64,000 nt of DNA, taken from contig OX352763.1 of assembly GCA_947095585.1 (NCBI GenBank), positions 20,819,462-20,883,461 of the forward strand. The letters are read 5' to 3'. Each line of letters starts with the position of its first letter. Position 1 is the first letter of the stretch. The position numbers were made by a program, and so were the translations under genes. Source of the DNA: Nephrocerus scutellatus (Eukaryota; Arthropoda; Insecta; Diptera; Pipunculidae). Below, one piece after another: positions 13,060 to 24,115 of this stretch. The notes under the pieces are model-generated. The model searched no databases, was not told the DNA's origin, and worked only from the letters and a program-made list of their open reading frames with translations.

Positions 13060-14045
13060 TGCAAAGGATACCCTCGTGGGTGGAAAAGAAACCAGTCAAA
13101 TGGGAAATCATTCTAGCGGATATGAACAAGAAAAAGTTCGGGAGCCAGTATACGGGCTGTAAATTGGATCATAGCCTACCCAAAAACACTAACGACAACC
13201 ATTCATGGCAGCGATTAAGAATTTGCGAGTACAAGGTTTGCACGGCAGAATATCCTTCAAGCCACCTGGATATCTCCAATCACAGCCAGATAGACAACGT
13301 ATTGATAGACCACCGCCAGAACAAGAAACTAATGACTATCCGAACGTACCGAGCTGTAAACGTCGTCTCGGAACAATATATTGTTGGTATGGTACTCCGA
13401 GTGGGGATTGTGGACTTCATTCACCAATCAGATCCGAGTCAAACCCTTTTTCGCTTAAACGAAGATGCCTGTCATTAGTACAGCTGACTGTATCTTGGGC
13501 AGTGGTCACAAAGATCAGAGCGACTGGTTCGATAAGGAGTGTAAGCGAGCGACTGAACAAAAGAATATTGCGTACCAAGCGATGCAAATATCATTAGTAT
13601 ACCAATTGCCGAGGTTACTCCTTCTAAAACGCAAGCACGAACAGACAAGTATGAACATCAACACATGCAATACTTTTACGAGGATCTGAATGACTGTGGA
13701 GAAAATTTTTCTTTATATGACAATAGTGATATTAAATTAATGTAAGACTAAGGGCCCTTTTATTCCTTTAAGGAGTTGGTACAACACTGTTCTTAAAGAA
13801 TTTGTTTGAAGAAGAATACGAAGAGGTCACAAATACGTGAAAAAGGTTCACTGCGAAAGAAAGCAGCCTGGAAGAAAAATTCCGACCGTGACTTAGAACA
13901 GTACAGATAGCGGGGAGTCCGCGGTATGACGGAATACTCACGACATTGCACATAATGCAAGGAAAAAAAATACCTTTCATAAGTTACTTAATGGAATTGA
14001 AGGCGCTACCAATTACTGACGACTACAGTATGCTTCTCTTGGATT
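13060..14045 (+). pseudogene. LINE family A 5' fragment: APE endonuclease and linker
   Basis: Carries the C-terminal part of an apurinic-type endonuclease: NTNDNHSWQRL (about 13185), QIDNVLIDHRQ (about 13290, versus the usual QIDHVLID) and TIRTYRAVNVVSEQY (about 13330, where the expected SDHY catalytic-region motif is SEQY). The linker DQSDWFDKECKRATEQKNIAYQAMQ-like segment (about 13515-13590) matches the linker of the 9.25-kb copy, so both belong to one family. An insert of about 185 bases (13620-13805) of unknown origin separates it from the next homologous stretch (cgaaagaaagcagcctggaag, about 13853, to about 14040). The copy ends where a SINE begins, so RT is absent. Mutated and frameshifted. 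Confidence 0.75.
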
Positions 14046-14065
14046 TTTGTTAGGCATTCGTTAGA

Positions 14066-14315
14066 GGTAGTGGGTGCCGTGGCTCAGTGGAAATGCGCAT
14101 GTCTACTGACCACGAGATTCGTGGTTTGAATCCCAGAAACACCAAAAGTATTTTTACGGTGTCCCTCCTCTCGCGAGGTAATAACTTGTCACGGAAAGCT
14201 TCTCAATTCGCCGTTCGGATCCGGCCTTAAATTGTAGATTGTAAATTGTCCGAAAATATAGATGCGCAATATAAATGGTAGCGAGAAGCTCGGCCTTGGA
14301 TCGCAACGGAACGGA
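14066..14315 (+). mobile_element. tRNA-derived SINE, copy 1 (lacks TATT tail)
   Basis: Begins gtgggtgccgtggctcagtgg (polymerase III A-box-like) with a B-box-like ggtttgaatcc about 45 bp on, then the conserved body: caccaaaagtattttt, cggaaagcttctcaattcg, cggatccgg and cttggatcgcaacgg. Same family as seven other copies here. It runs directly into copy 2 without its own (TAT)n tail. Confidence 0.85.
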
Positions 14316-14537
14316 GGAAGTGATCGCCGTGGCTCAATGGTTAGTGCATGAATTTCTGAGCAGGGGGTTCGTATTAGGGATCCCAGAAAACACCAAAAAT
14401 ATTTTTCACGGTCCTATATCTAAATGTTTGACAAAAATCCAAGACTAATAACTTGCCACGAGAAGCTTCGCAATTCGATTTTCAATAGGCCTTGGACCGC
14501 AACGGTCTATCGCGCTGAATATTATTATTATTATTCA
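14316..14537 (+). mobile_element. tRNA-derived SINE, copy 2, tandem with copy 1
   Basis: Starts gtgatcgccgtggctcaatgg and ends at an attattattattatt tail (14519-14535). The B-box-like region is degraded (ttcgtattagggatccc), and the body carries an internal shortening around the cggatccgg block. Sits immediately downstream of copy 1. Confidence 0.82.
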
Positions 14538-14559
14538 TGAGAGGTGGAACCGTGAAAAA

Positions 14560-14775
14560 TCTTTTTAGTGTTTTTCTGCGATTTGAAAGTATCACGTGGA
14601 TTAGGAGACATAGAATTTAGGGATGTCATTGGCACTAAACCAGATCTACTAAAGAGATTTATTGCGGGATTTTTTAACATTGACACTAAATAGAGACCGG
14701 TGAAGAGATATATTGCTGGAGAAAGAACAGAAATCCAGTTGTAGTGCTGAATCTTATGAAGTAGCCGACTGTCCG
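14560..14775 (+). pseudogene. possible LINE family A 3'-end fragment
   Basis: Contains ggatgtcattggcactaaaccag and agagaccggtgaagagatatattgc, which recall the C-terminal end of family A seen at 36845-36985 and 11030-11110 (atcggctcgaaatcgggaccggt on the coding strand). Highly diverged; similarity judged by eye. Confidence 0.4.
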
Positions 14776-14784
14776 GCTTTCCAA

Positions 14785-15290
14785 AAAAATTTGACACTAA
14801 TATCTCCCCAACACCGTCCCCATTCCACTGAACCCCAATAGCGGTAACTTACCATCACTGTTTATCTCACCGTCTCCAAACACTATGGTATCCACACTAA
14901 TATTTACCATTACCCTCTTTCCCTTCATAAAGATGTTTTTTTCCATTAGTATTCATCTATACCCCAAGTGACCACCCTCACCAATCGATCCTTCTCAAAA
15001 GAGGTGTCTTTACCATCATCATTCACCACAGTGACCCCGAAAACTATATCACCGACATAATATTGGTCACTCACCTCATGGACCCCACTCACCCCTACCA
15101 ACCTGTCCTACCAACAATGTTCATATGGGCGGCCCCGAAAATTATGAAATCGATACTAACATCGGTCACCCTCATCACCTATCGATCCCCTCCACAAAGT
15201 GGTGCCTTACCATCACTATTCTCCTAAGCGACCGGAAGAACTATAGAACCGACACTAGTATCGGTCACACCTTCAACCTAAGGGGATTGG
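14785..15290. repeat. ~98-bp degenerate tandem repeat array (about 5 units)
   Basis: Clear units: ccccgaaaactatatcaccg at 15035, ccccgaaaattatgaaatcg at 15133 and ccggaagaactatagaaccg at 15232, giving a period of 98-99. An internal block (gaccaccctcaccaatcgat at 14970; ggtcactcacctcatggacc at 15064; ggtcaccctcatcacctatcg at 15164) repeats with the same spacing. Earlier, more diverged units run back to about 14785. Not related to any TE I recognise. Confidence 0.75.
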
Positions 15291-15339
15291 AAGAATCAAT
15301 AATTACTTATTTTACAATATTTTGTTTGTGTAAAATGAA

Positions 15340-15765
15340 AATTACTTATAACCAAACTAATTACGTTTTCGTGAATATCACGATTTCAGCGCCACCTACC
15401 GGGAAAAAAACATAAACTTATCAGAGTACCGAAGGAACATATGTTGTAAGCATGGCTGCATCACCAACGTTTTTATACTTTAGAAATACATATTTTCAAA
15501 ACTATGTCAACTCCAGCGCCACCTACCGAGCTTAAAAAGAAACGTAAACTAATCAGAGCATCAAACAAACATATGGTATGAATATCGCTTCTATACGTCT
15601 AGTGGTTTAGGTGTAAAAAAGTTACATACAGCATATGCCCAATCACATTTTCAAAAATATCTCGATTCCAGCGCCACCTACTGGACCCAAAAAAGAGATA
15701 AGCCTTCAGGAGCAACAAACCAAACATGTGGTGTAAATATGGCTTTGATGCGTAATATATGCACA
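15340..15765. repeat. tandem repeat, three units of 126-155 bp
   Basis: The core cagcgccacctacYgg recurs at 15388, 15514 and 15669. Each is preceded by ttcaaaa/atcacgat-type and followed by aaa...cataaact.atcagagYa.c...aacatatg.tgtaa..atggct. Distinct from the adjacent 98-bp array. Confidence 0.8.
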
Positions 15766-17865
15766 ATCATTTTATATTGTATATATAGATGATGATAAAG
15801 AAAACTCCGGTGGGGGTCCGTGTGTCTAGTTCTAGTTCGTTGGAACCGCTGTGCTGCTAATCTAAAAATTTGTTGCAAATTAGATGGACGAAATGGAGTT
15901 TGCGACTTCAGTATCTTTTGAAAACCATAATTCACCCAACAACCAACACTCAAGCATATTCCCAGTTGCTTTACTCTTTTGTGAAACTATTTGCCAATAT
16001 TTCTCAAGCATTGTCTTATGCAATAAAAATTAATTTGTGGCAACAAACAACTCCTTGCCGCTAAGGGCTAAGGGCACAAACCCTTCTTCTGTCTGACGAG
16101 CAAACCTCAATACAATTGTAATGCAATGCACTGTTCTGTTCCCATAGATATGTTTGCATTATGCACCGCTGCAACAAATTGCCCGTCAAATTTATACGAA
16201 AAGGTCCTTGTTGCACTTTATTTTACCCACTTTTTTTATGTCAGTTGTTTTCAAATAGAAATCCACTTGCATTCCCTTTACATTCGTCGTTGCCATCAAG
16301 GATATTCCTGTGTCAACAACTATCCTCAGTACATCGGCGAGGCATTTCCCTAAATGCTCTTGTGCAGAAAATGTGTCACCGCAGATGGTGCAGTGTAGGT
16401 GTAGTACGCATAGATGCGGTATGGTATGAACATTCATTTTCTGCCTTCATCTGCGCGAGCGGCTCGACTCTTTTTCATCGAGATTACCATGAGTTACGTT
16501 CGTCGCAACTCTGGGTCTTAATCTGCAATATTTCCGCTCACATTCTCCATGCACAGTCAATGGTCGGTCGGGAAAACTAGAAAATAGCGGTAATAATGGT
16601 AATTTTTTTCGTTCTTTCTCACTTGTCGCTCCTTCCAACTGAAAGTGCTATTATCGTATGCTTAACACGGGGGATGCAGAGCAGTGAAAAAATAAACACA
16701 CCGCTCTGATGTTGCTGCTACAACTGCTTGTGGAAATGGATGGATGAATGGAGCAAAGCGGAATGTGACTGCCGCTTGCATCCATACAGCGCAAAATGGA
16801 TTTAGATGCATTTCCTATCCGCTCTTAGTGGGTCTCCGCTCAGCCCCGTCAGCACCGGCATAGTTGTAACTCTTTTACACCGCGTCATGGCGATGGAATT
16901 TTTTTCCTTTGCCAAGTCGACGGAAGTTCTATTTAGAAACAGAAATGGTGTAAATGGTTCGTGTTTCGCAATGGGGCGAGCAAAAAAGGCAAATGCATTT
17001 GAGAGAACAATTCACGCTCCGTCACGCCGTTGTTCATTTATCGCTCACCGCTTGTAATAGGATGGTGCGTAGAGGGGTGTAACCACTGAAACGAACAGGC
17101 ACTACACCCGGTTAAAACTGTAATTACTTCCGGTAAATTGCCGTTTCTTTTTTCATTATTAATGGAAATGTTTTCTTTATGTTTACCTTGCCACTTTGCG
17201 GCGGGCTCTACTGTGCGCAATGATGTATATACCTATAGAGCTTTCAAGTACCTACTGGAAACTATTTTTCAAGCTTATAAAATACAAAACTGAGTTGTAA
17301 TAGGATCTTCACGTGAAATGTCTTACCTATCATCATATTTTGTTCTACAACATCCTGGCCTCCCGTTAGGTTCCGTAATAATAATAATATTTTACGGGCG
17401 CGCGGTTATTGGCCTCGCGCCAACCTTACTTTGAAGGGACTAGCCTGATCATTTAGCTTTTCCTGCATTAGAGGAAAATTACCGGACGCCACCGCGTAGA
17501 TGGTTGTCTTGCCTATACCATCAATAAAAAATCCAATTAACATGAATTGCAATGATCTATTTAAGGAACAACTTAAATGACCATTTACAAACGTTGATCG
17601 AACAATCTGTAAGCATCTGTAGTATGAGGCATTTGTCGAGGTAATTGTATGAGCTGTACTTATCTCAATTTACTATGCTTTATACTGGACAATCGACAAC
17701 AAGTCATAGAAGTGGCAGAAAGTGGGAATTGAATCCCACTCCAAAATCTTATAAACCAAACCAAGCTACGACTGTTGCTCCAAAGTTAAACCACTACTAC
17801 TGTGTGGCGTACTGGTATATTATAGGATGAAAGAACTTGATATTATAAAAAAGAATACAAAAAAT
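15766..17865. other. non-coding, nothing firm
   Basis: No domain or repeat recognised. Open frames at 16126-16580 overlap on both strands without family-like features. The 16.4-17.2 kb part is somewhat richer in CpG. Confidence 0.4.
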
Positions 17866-17869
17866 TTAG

Positions 17870-19080
17870 GTGAGATTAGGTTAAGGAGGCTGTCGGTAAA
17901 ATCGACCAGCAATAGTCCATTGTGATACCACACAGATCAGGAAAGTTTCCCTCCACCAACTCGTTGAACCACTTAGATCTTCGTATGAAGCGAAGGAGAC
18001 TGCTGATATCAGTGTTGATAATATCATTAGTGTCGTTGTATAAGAAAGCTACCATGTGGAGGTTACGTTTCTTACAAAGGGCTGAACCAGTAGAGGGAAG
18101 ATGGATAATGGTCTCCCCCTCCTCCTAATCCATGCAGCTTCTGCAGAAGTCATTCAAGAAGACTCCGAGTCTTGCCTGCCTATAACATTATGTCCCGTAA
18201 TGACACATATAATAGCACCGATGTGCGATCATTTTTGACAGATCAAACACTTGGAGCGTTTTGGATCCAGCTTTGGCCAGATCTGCTTTGTTGCTATGCG
18301 AGTTGTACCGTTTGACCACCTACGATTAGTTTTGTCAGTAGCATCCCGCTTTAACATGAGTTTGCTTGTAGCGATTGGTATGCTTAACGAGACATATTTT
18401 GGTAAGATAGGTAGTGAAGTTCCTTGTTTGGCGAGTTCGTCAGCCATACAGTTTCCCGGAATGTCTCTATGCCCCGGCACACAACACAGGTGGATACTAA
18501 ACTGATCAGCCATCTCCCTAAGAGATGATCGGCGGTTAAGGGCTATGGTTGAATTTGTAGAAACTGATTTCAAGGATTTCAGCGCGGCTTGGCTATCCGA
18601 GAATATGCGGATATCCTTAGCGGATATGACGTTACACTTCAGCCAAGATAAGGCTTCACTGATCACCATATTCTCTGTCCGGAAAACACAACAGTAATTA
18701 GGAAGACGTGAAGAGAGGCTAAGGTTTAGCTTTTTTGAGAAAACACTGCTACCAACTACGTCATCAGTTTTAGACCCGCCCGTCAGTGTAAAAATGAATG
18801 TGTTCATCTTTCGCCTGCCACCTGCCTTCCTCCCAGAATAACCTGGAGGGGAAGGTGAAGGTGGAAGTTTTTATTGAGATGGAGCTGTGAAGTGGTGTAG
18901 TCAATGTTGTCTGGGATCCTGACTTAATTCAGGACAGAAGAGCGACCGATTTATTTTCTAGTCCACTGGGAGATAGCCTTGAAGCGAATAGCCGAGCTAG
19001 CAGCTACTTGCTTGCTGAAAATGTCGAGAGGTGTTAGGTCGAATAGAACAGAACAGGTTGTCCGAGTTTCCCACAGTTTC
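17870..19080 (-). pseudogene. LINE C-terminal half with RNase H, plus 3' end (R1/I-like)
   Basis: Read from 19080 downward. First KQVAASSAIRFKAISQW (about 19010-18965), a typical segment between RT and RNase H. Then RNase H as a 192-codon open frame (18807-18229): the first catalytic site reads TGGSK instead of TDGSK, then FRTENMVISEAL, IFSDSQAALKSL, and VPGHRDIPGNCMADELAKQG with the last aspartate kept. KRSKCLICQ follows, then a frame break, a zinc-knuckle remnant, and ISSLLRFIRRSKWF (about 18010-17970). The 3' UTR gatctgtgtggtatcacaat and a tail reading cctccttaacctaatctcacct on the minus strand end near 17870. Loss of the first catalytic Asp and stops make it inactive. The 3' UTR is shared with 48960-49316. 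Confidence 0.85.
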
Positions 19081-19084
19081 TAAT

Positions 19085-19485
19085 TAGTGCTGGATAGTCG
19101 ATTTCAGCTAATAGGCTCTCTTTCTTTTGACGGCATTTGAGATGTCTTTAAAAAGAATTTTGTTATTGCAGTTGAAGAGCTTTGGGACTAGACGGAATGA
19201 AGAGTATTATACACGTTCACAAAAGTTGGAAAGCGTTAATACTTCTACAAACAGCTGCATTGTACGGGCGTTTAACAGTCTGATGTTGCTGTTGGCAATT
19301 TTTGTCCGTTATATTGGAAAAAATTATAGCATCATTTGCGTATATAGAGTGCTCTACGATTTTATATTTATCTATTATTTTGACAAGTTAATCGAACGGT
19401 GTTATGAATAGTATGACTGATAATAGCTATCCCTGTGGGATTCCATTATCAAGGTTGTGTTTCCAAAATAAAAATCTCTAGCATA
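19085..19485 (-). pseudogene. I-like LINE reverse transcriptase fragment
   Basis: Minus-strand read LDNGIPQG followed by a stop and LLSVI (about 19455-19425), then LVKIIDKYKIVEHSIYANDAIIF (about 19400-19325). GIPQGxxLSVxLF and (Y/F)ADD are RT motifs, and the spacing and wording resemble the I clade. The catalytic box is YAND, one aspartate changed. It is probably the upstream part of the same element as 17870-19080, but a second nested element cannot be excluded. Confidence 0.65.
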
Positions 19486-20685
19486 TCCTATATTACTTGT
19501 ATCGTGGTATTGAGCTTAAGTATTAAACCGACGTTGTATTATTTAACCGACAGTCTTGTAATCTATACCGAAAAACGAATACTTTTTAATTTGTAACGCA
19601 CGAGGAAGATGAGAAAAACCTGGGTGACCAGCAGGCGTCACTCGAGCAAGCTTGTTACAATCTCCTGTTGGGTTAATAAACGCAGCTGGATACTTTTTAA
19701 GGAATTCATTTCAATTCAAAAAAAAAATATCTCTCCACAAATCATACAGAATGACTCAATGGCATATCAATGGCGTCGTTAAAATGTAAAACGCTTAAAA
19801 CAGACGTAGATACACATAAACTTTATAGCAGCTCGAGTATGTTTCTTAATTAATTTTATATTTGTACCTAAAGGAGTGTAACTTATTTAGCAGTTGTTAA
19901 CATGTACTTTTTCTTGACTTGAATTCAACCGGAGGAGAACAATAAAACGATCCGTGAAAAAACTGTTTAAGAGATGATGCAACTGTGTTGGCAAAAGGTA
20001 TGATTAGTTGTACAACAAAGTCGCCACAAGGACCACAACAAACAATTCCAGCTATTGACGGGAAAAAAGTAGGTACCTGTCCGCTCAAAAGACTCTCGTC
20101 GCGGTATTCATTCAATCCGAAAGTATCCGAAGTTTAACGGTGGCAATATAGCAATAACATTGTAATAGCTGTTATATAGCAGTTGGATAATTGTACAAAT
20201 AATTTCAACTGCATCCTTTCAAAGACAAGCAATAAAGTTAATTTGTATTTATTTTTCTCTTTGTGCATTCGCTGATGGAACGTTGCGTTTGAGTTTGAAT
20301 CGAGTTCGAGTATGTAAATAAATATTAATTTTCATTTATGAAAAAAATGGCTAATTTAATGGAAAGAATATGCAAAATACATATATAACATTTTTTGTAA
20401 AAACATAACTATAGTCGGTAGTTTCCGACTACAAACGAATGTTAAGCTGCAATGAACAAAAAAACCCAACACAAGTAAGCTAAGTAGAATACAACTATTT
20501 TCAACAACCGGATCAAGTCTTGAACTTTTCAAATCCAAAAGATCTGATACCACCTTCAATTGACTATACAGGACTCCTAAAGTGAAGTTCGAGCCTAGTT
20601 GCGCTGTTGAGGTCAAACCAAACCGAAAAGGTAGTAGCACAAAGTGAAGATTAATGATAGAATCAACGCAGGTATCTTCTCAGGA
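19486..20685. other. non-coding, nothing recognised
   Basis: A+T-rich sequence with several poly-A/T runs. The small minus-strand frames at 19897-20115 and 20356-20640 show no family motifs. Confidence 0.45.
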
Positions 20686-20689
20686 TCAT

Positions 20690-21430
20690 TTAACGTTTTG
20701 TAATCTTAAAGACACGCTAACAAAGTGGGTTTAAAAAGTAACGTCTCAAAAAGAAAACTACTTCGCGTTAACGCTAGTGGAACATGTGATCTCTCGATTG
20801 ACGGACATCAGATAGAGGAAGTCGATACGTTTTGTTGGGCAGCTGGATGTCAAAAAATGGTGGTGCTGACTCGGATGTATGCTCTCGTGTAAACAAGTCG
20901 CGACACTCCTATAGTATGCTAAATAATATCTGGAACTCCTCGCAAATCTCCCGGTATCTAAAGCTAATGATCTTCAGATCAAGCGTTCTTGCAGTACTCT
21001 TGTATGGCTGCGAAACGTGGAAAGTCACAGAGTCAATTGCGACGCGCCTCCAAGTTTTCTTCAACAAGTGCTTAAGGAGGATACTGAGAATAAGATGGCC
21101 GGACATTATCACCAATTAAGACTTGCGGAGAGTAACACAGCAGGAAGCAATCGCGCTCACCATCAGACGATGTAAATAGAGCTGGATTGGCCACACTTTG
21201 AGAAAGCCAGCAGACGACATTACGAAACTAGCGCTCGACTGGAATTCACAAGGAAGCCCTCGAGTTGGCCGTCCTAGCAAGACATGGAAAAGGACAATAG
21301 AAGAGGAAGCAAGATCCCAGGCGACCGAGAGTCGTCTCTTAAAACCTCAGGCGTTAAATCGAGTTCGTTGGCGGGCGTTGGAAAGAAAGAAGAATCTTAA
21401 AGACTATCTAATTTCTAACACATGAACTAG
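20690..21430 (+). pseudogene. LINE family B, 3' half of RT ORF (RTE-like)
   Basis: Reads VGLKxNVSKRKLLRVNASGTCDLSIDGHQIEEVDTF (about 20735-20835), then in the next frame SKNGGADSDVCSRVNKS, NNIWNSSQISRYLKLMIFRSSVLAVLLYGCETWKVTESI and KCLRRILRIRWPDIITN (to 21116). After a stop it continues with IRRCK, SWIGHTLRKPADDITKLALDWNSQGSPRVGRP, KTWKRTIEEEARSQA and NRVRWRALERKKN, ending at a stop at 21423-21425. LLYGCETW, CLRRIL and WIGHTLRK are diagnostic of this RTE-like LINE C-terminus. The catalytic RT core is missing (5' truncated), with only two or three frame breaks, so this is one of the younger copies in the window. Confidence 0.88.
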
Positions 21431-22065
21431 TCGTTAAGGTGGAGATGATAGCAATATTAGAGATTTAATAGAAATGACAAATATTGCCATTATTCCAAAC
21501 TCATAACTTGTGAGGCAAGAAAAATTGACAAATCGTGGTGATTCTGTTGTATTCGGTGGCTGGCTTGGCAGTGTAAAATTCAGGGCAATGTGAAATGCGG
21601 CCAGGAACGCTTTCTCTTTTCTCATATACAGTAAAACCGCAATAAAAGTGACGTGTAATTGATATGATTTGCATTCAGAAAACAAAGCTCTAAGTGTTCG
21701 GCTACGTACTTACTTGTGTTCAGAGTTCTGAAAGATTTACTTTCTGCAACTCATTTATATTGCTCTTACTTCCTATTCTACTATTCTGCGGATTTTTCTT
21801 TGCACCAATCCATTCTTCTTTTCTTCATCTTAGATAACTTGGGACAATAGCATGAGTAGAACCAATGAGAATGAGTACTGATTGAACATCCCAGCGGATA
21901 TCGAAAGAGAATTAATTAACTTAGCATATTTGGAAGCTGTTTAAAAAGCTGTTTAAGAGGTACGTTCTAAAGGATATGTCCTCAGATTGAAACACCGCCC
22001 AATGCCAGTTAGATAATCCTGTATTCCGAAATAGTTCAGAAAATAATGGTTTGCTTAAAGGTAGT
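21431..22065. other. non-coding, nothing recognised
   Basis: No domain or repeat could be identified; one weak minus-strand frame (21434-21685) is without motifs. Confidence 0.4.
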
Positions 22066-22069
22066 CGAT

Positions 22070-22190
22070 GAGAGCTGCTCCTGCAGAAGTTTTATGTGGA
22101 ATACTCAGTTTAGCAGCATGGCTGCCCACCGGAAAACAACTTGTAGTAATAGCAACTGACAATATCCTTTCGAGGTATTGGTATAAAATC
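22070..22190 (-). pseudogene. LINE tail fragment, same family as 880-2770
   Basis: Minus-strand VGSHAAKLSIPHKTS (about 22128-22085) aligns with GSHAVKRSIPHNT of the first LINE, and the flanking DNA (gtggaatactcNgNttancNgcatggctgcccac) matches closely. It represents only the region just after RNase H. Confidence 0.7.
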
Positions 22191-22235
22191 TGTGGTTGTT
22201 CTTTTTAAAAACTTTTAAATAACTTGTCTGTATTT

Positions 22236-22490
22236 TCGACCTTTTAACCACCTTCCACACGACCTAGAGAGCCTAAGTTGGGTGTCTAAGTTCAAAATAG
22301 CATTATTGAGTGTCGCGTGTGGCGCATGTGATGGGTTGAAAAAAAATTTTTTTCGACTTTTGATGTCTTTTTTAACTACCTTCCACGCGACCTAGTGAGC
22401 TAAAATTTTGTTAGTGTCTAAGACAAAAATATAATTTTTTATATTCAACGTATGACGTGTGTGGCACGTGTGATGGTTTGTAATCGCGCG
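22236..22490. repeat. tandem repeat, two units of ~128 bp, family also at 42 kb
   Basis: ccttccacacgacctagagagc (22251) recurs as ccttccacgcgacctagtgagc (22379). Each is followed by ttg.tgtctaagttcaaaata and gtgacgtgtggcgcatgtgatgg-like blocks. The same unit is found at 42055-42300. Confidence 0.82.
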
Positions 22491-24000
22491 ATTTTATCGT
22501 AATGGCTCGTATATACGAGTTCCTTGTAACACAACTATGTGAACTCGGCAATCATACCATTACTAATGTGCAGGGTGTAATAAATTTTGGAAAAAATGTA
22601 GTTTCCTTGTTGACTGCATCATCCGCAATTCCGAATCTCAATCAGTGAAATCATAAAAATAAATTTTCGATATGATATTTGCACAGCACCGTCGCGTCAA
22701 AGGTTTTTGATTTCTGTACTGTGCTGTGCAATAACATTCTCTTGAGAATTCCGGAATGATTATGGCCAATTACTTGCAGTATGTATTTATATGGATGAAT
22801 AAACACTGTGAGCGCTGCCCTAAGAAGTGGTAAAGTTGCAAAAAGGGGCAAATTGCATATGCAATAAAAACAACTCAACGCCAATTGCAGTATTGCCAAC
22901 CAAAGACAAGCAAAAAATATGCACCAAAGAAATGAAAAGACAAGAGAGGAAATAGGGCTATAAAATGGAGATGAAAACAAACAAAAACCTAACTCATAAG
23001 AGCGGTAATGTTATTCAAATTGTAATAATTTAAATGTACGCCGGCCGGCGCGACAGACGCTCGAACATTTGTCCGTATTCGAATGTAAATTGACCGACAA
23101 TGCACTGCCAATATTCATACACACAGTCATGTGAAGATGTAGCAGATTTAATGAAATGAAACTTTCGCGATCACCTGTCAATATTGCCCGCTGTGATCTT
23201 AAATACGAGCGACCGTTGTCTGCATTAAAATGGTTTCCACATGGGGCAGATATTTGTGGCGTTTGAGGTGCGCAAATAAAATTCGCACCAACCGCTCAGC
23301 TGGATGCTAGACCGATGATGAACGGTGAGGTGATGGTTTTTATCCTTTATGTATTTACTCGGCGTGCGATCATGCAGTTGGGTCACCGTCACGTCACATT
23401 GAGCTCGCTGCGAATTTGCGATGTCCTTCTTATTGTGGTTCGACTATAAAATTTGTGGTTTGTTGGAATCGCATATGCCGCAATCAACGTGGAGCAACGT
23501 GTTGTTATTTATAAGTTGCATTTTGTCGATTTTGTTGTTGTGGTTGCTGCTGCAGTTAACGTAATTATGAAATTCGGCGTTGTATTTGCATAGTGCGGGT
23601 AGCGCTGCTTGTTTGCCTGCTTATTTGCTATAGTTTAGGCTCTATAAATTGGAGTTCACTTGTCAATTGATCTTGATTGCAATGGCAAAGCTTCCAAATA
23701 TACTTTTGTATTAAGCTTCTGTTCTTCATCTCTTAAATACCGATGGTTTTTGTTCGTTTGGGAGTCCTTACACTGACTTGTTCTTGTAGGATAATAATAC
23801 AGTGAACTATCCAATATCCGGACACGCACGGGACTGTATAAAAATCTGTCCGGTTAAGAGAGGTATCCTCTTAACAGAAATACAAAATTATATATGTACA
23901 TATTGTGTATCTTAAATATTTTTTTGATGTTATTGCAATAAAAGTAAAAAATAATTTATTTCAAAACCAAGAGAAAAGAAAAGAGACAAATAAGATAAAG
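22491..24000. other. non-coding; TE-poor
   Basis: No element resolved. 22.98-23.6 kb is CpG-richer. At 23800-23875 a segment with cagtgaactatccaatatccgg and ctgtccggttaagagaggtatcc recalls the ends of pogo/Tigger-type transposons, but no partner end was found. Confidence 0.35.
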
Positions 24001-24004
24001 AATC

Positions 24005-24115
24005 ACCACATGGATTGAGAAAATTTTTAGCGCCTACTCTCTGAACCATTTGGAGCTTCGTATAAAGCACAAGAGACTACTTGTATCAGTGTTAGTAAGA
24101 TAGTTAAGATATATA
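24005..24115 (-). pseudogene. LINE C-terminus fragment (related to 17870-19080)
   Basis: Minus-strand reading NTDTSSLxLYTKLQMVQRV and FLNPCGDS, with DNA (ctgaaccatttggagcttcgtat and agagactacttgtatcagtgttag) closely matching 17960-18025. It is the last ~35 codons of the RNase-H LINE. Confidence 0.65.

Noticed and set aside
17695..17805. tRNA-like T-arm (gtgggaattgaatcccac)
   Set aside because: No matching acceptor stem or anticodon arm could be folded on either strand.
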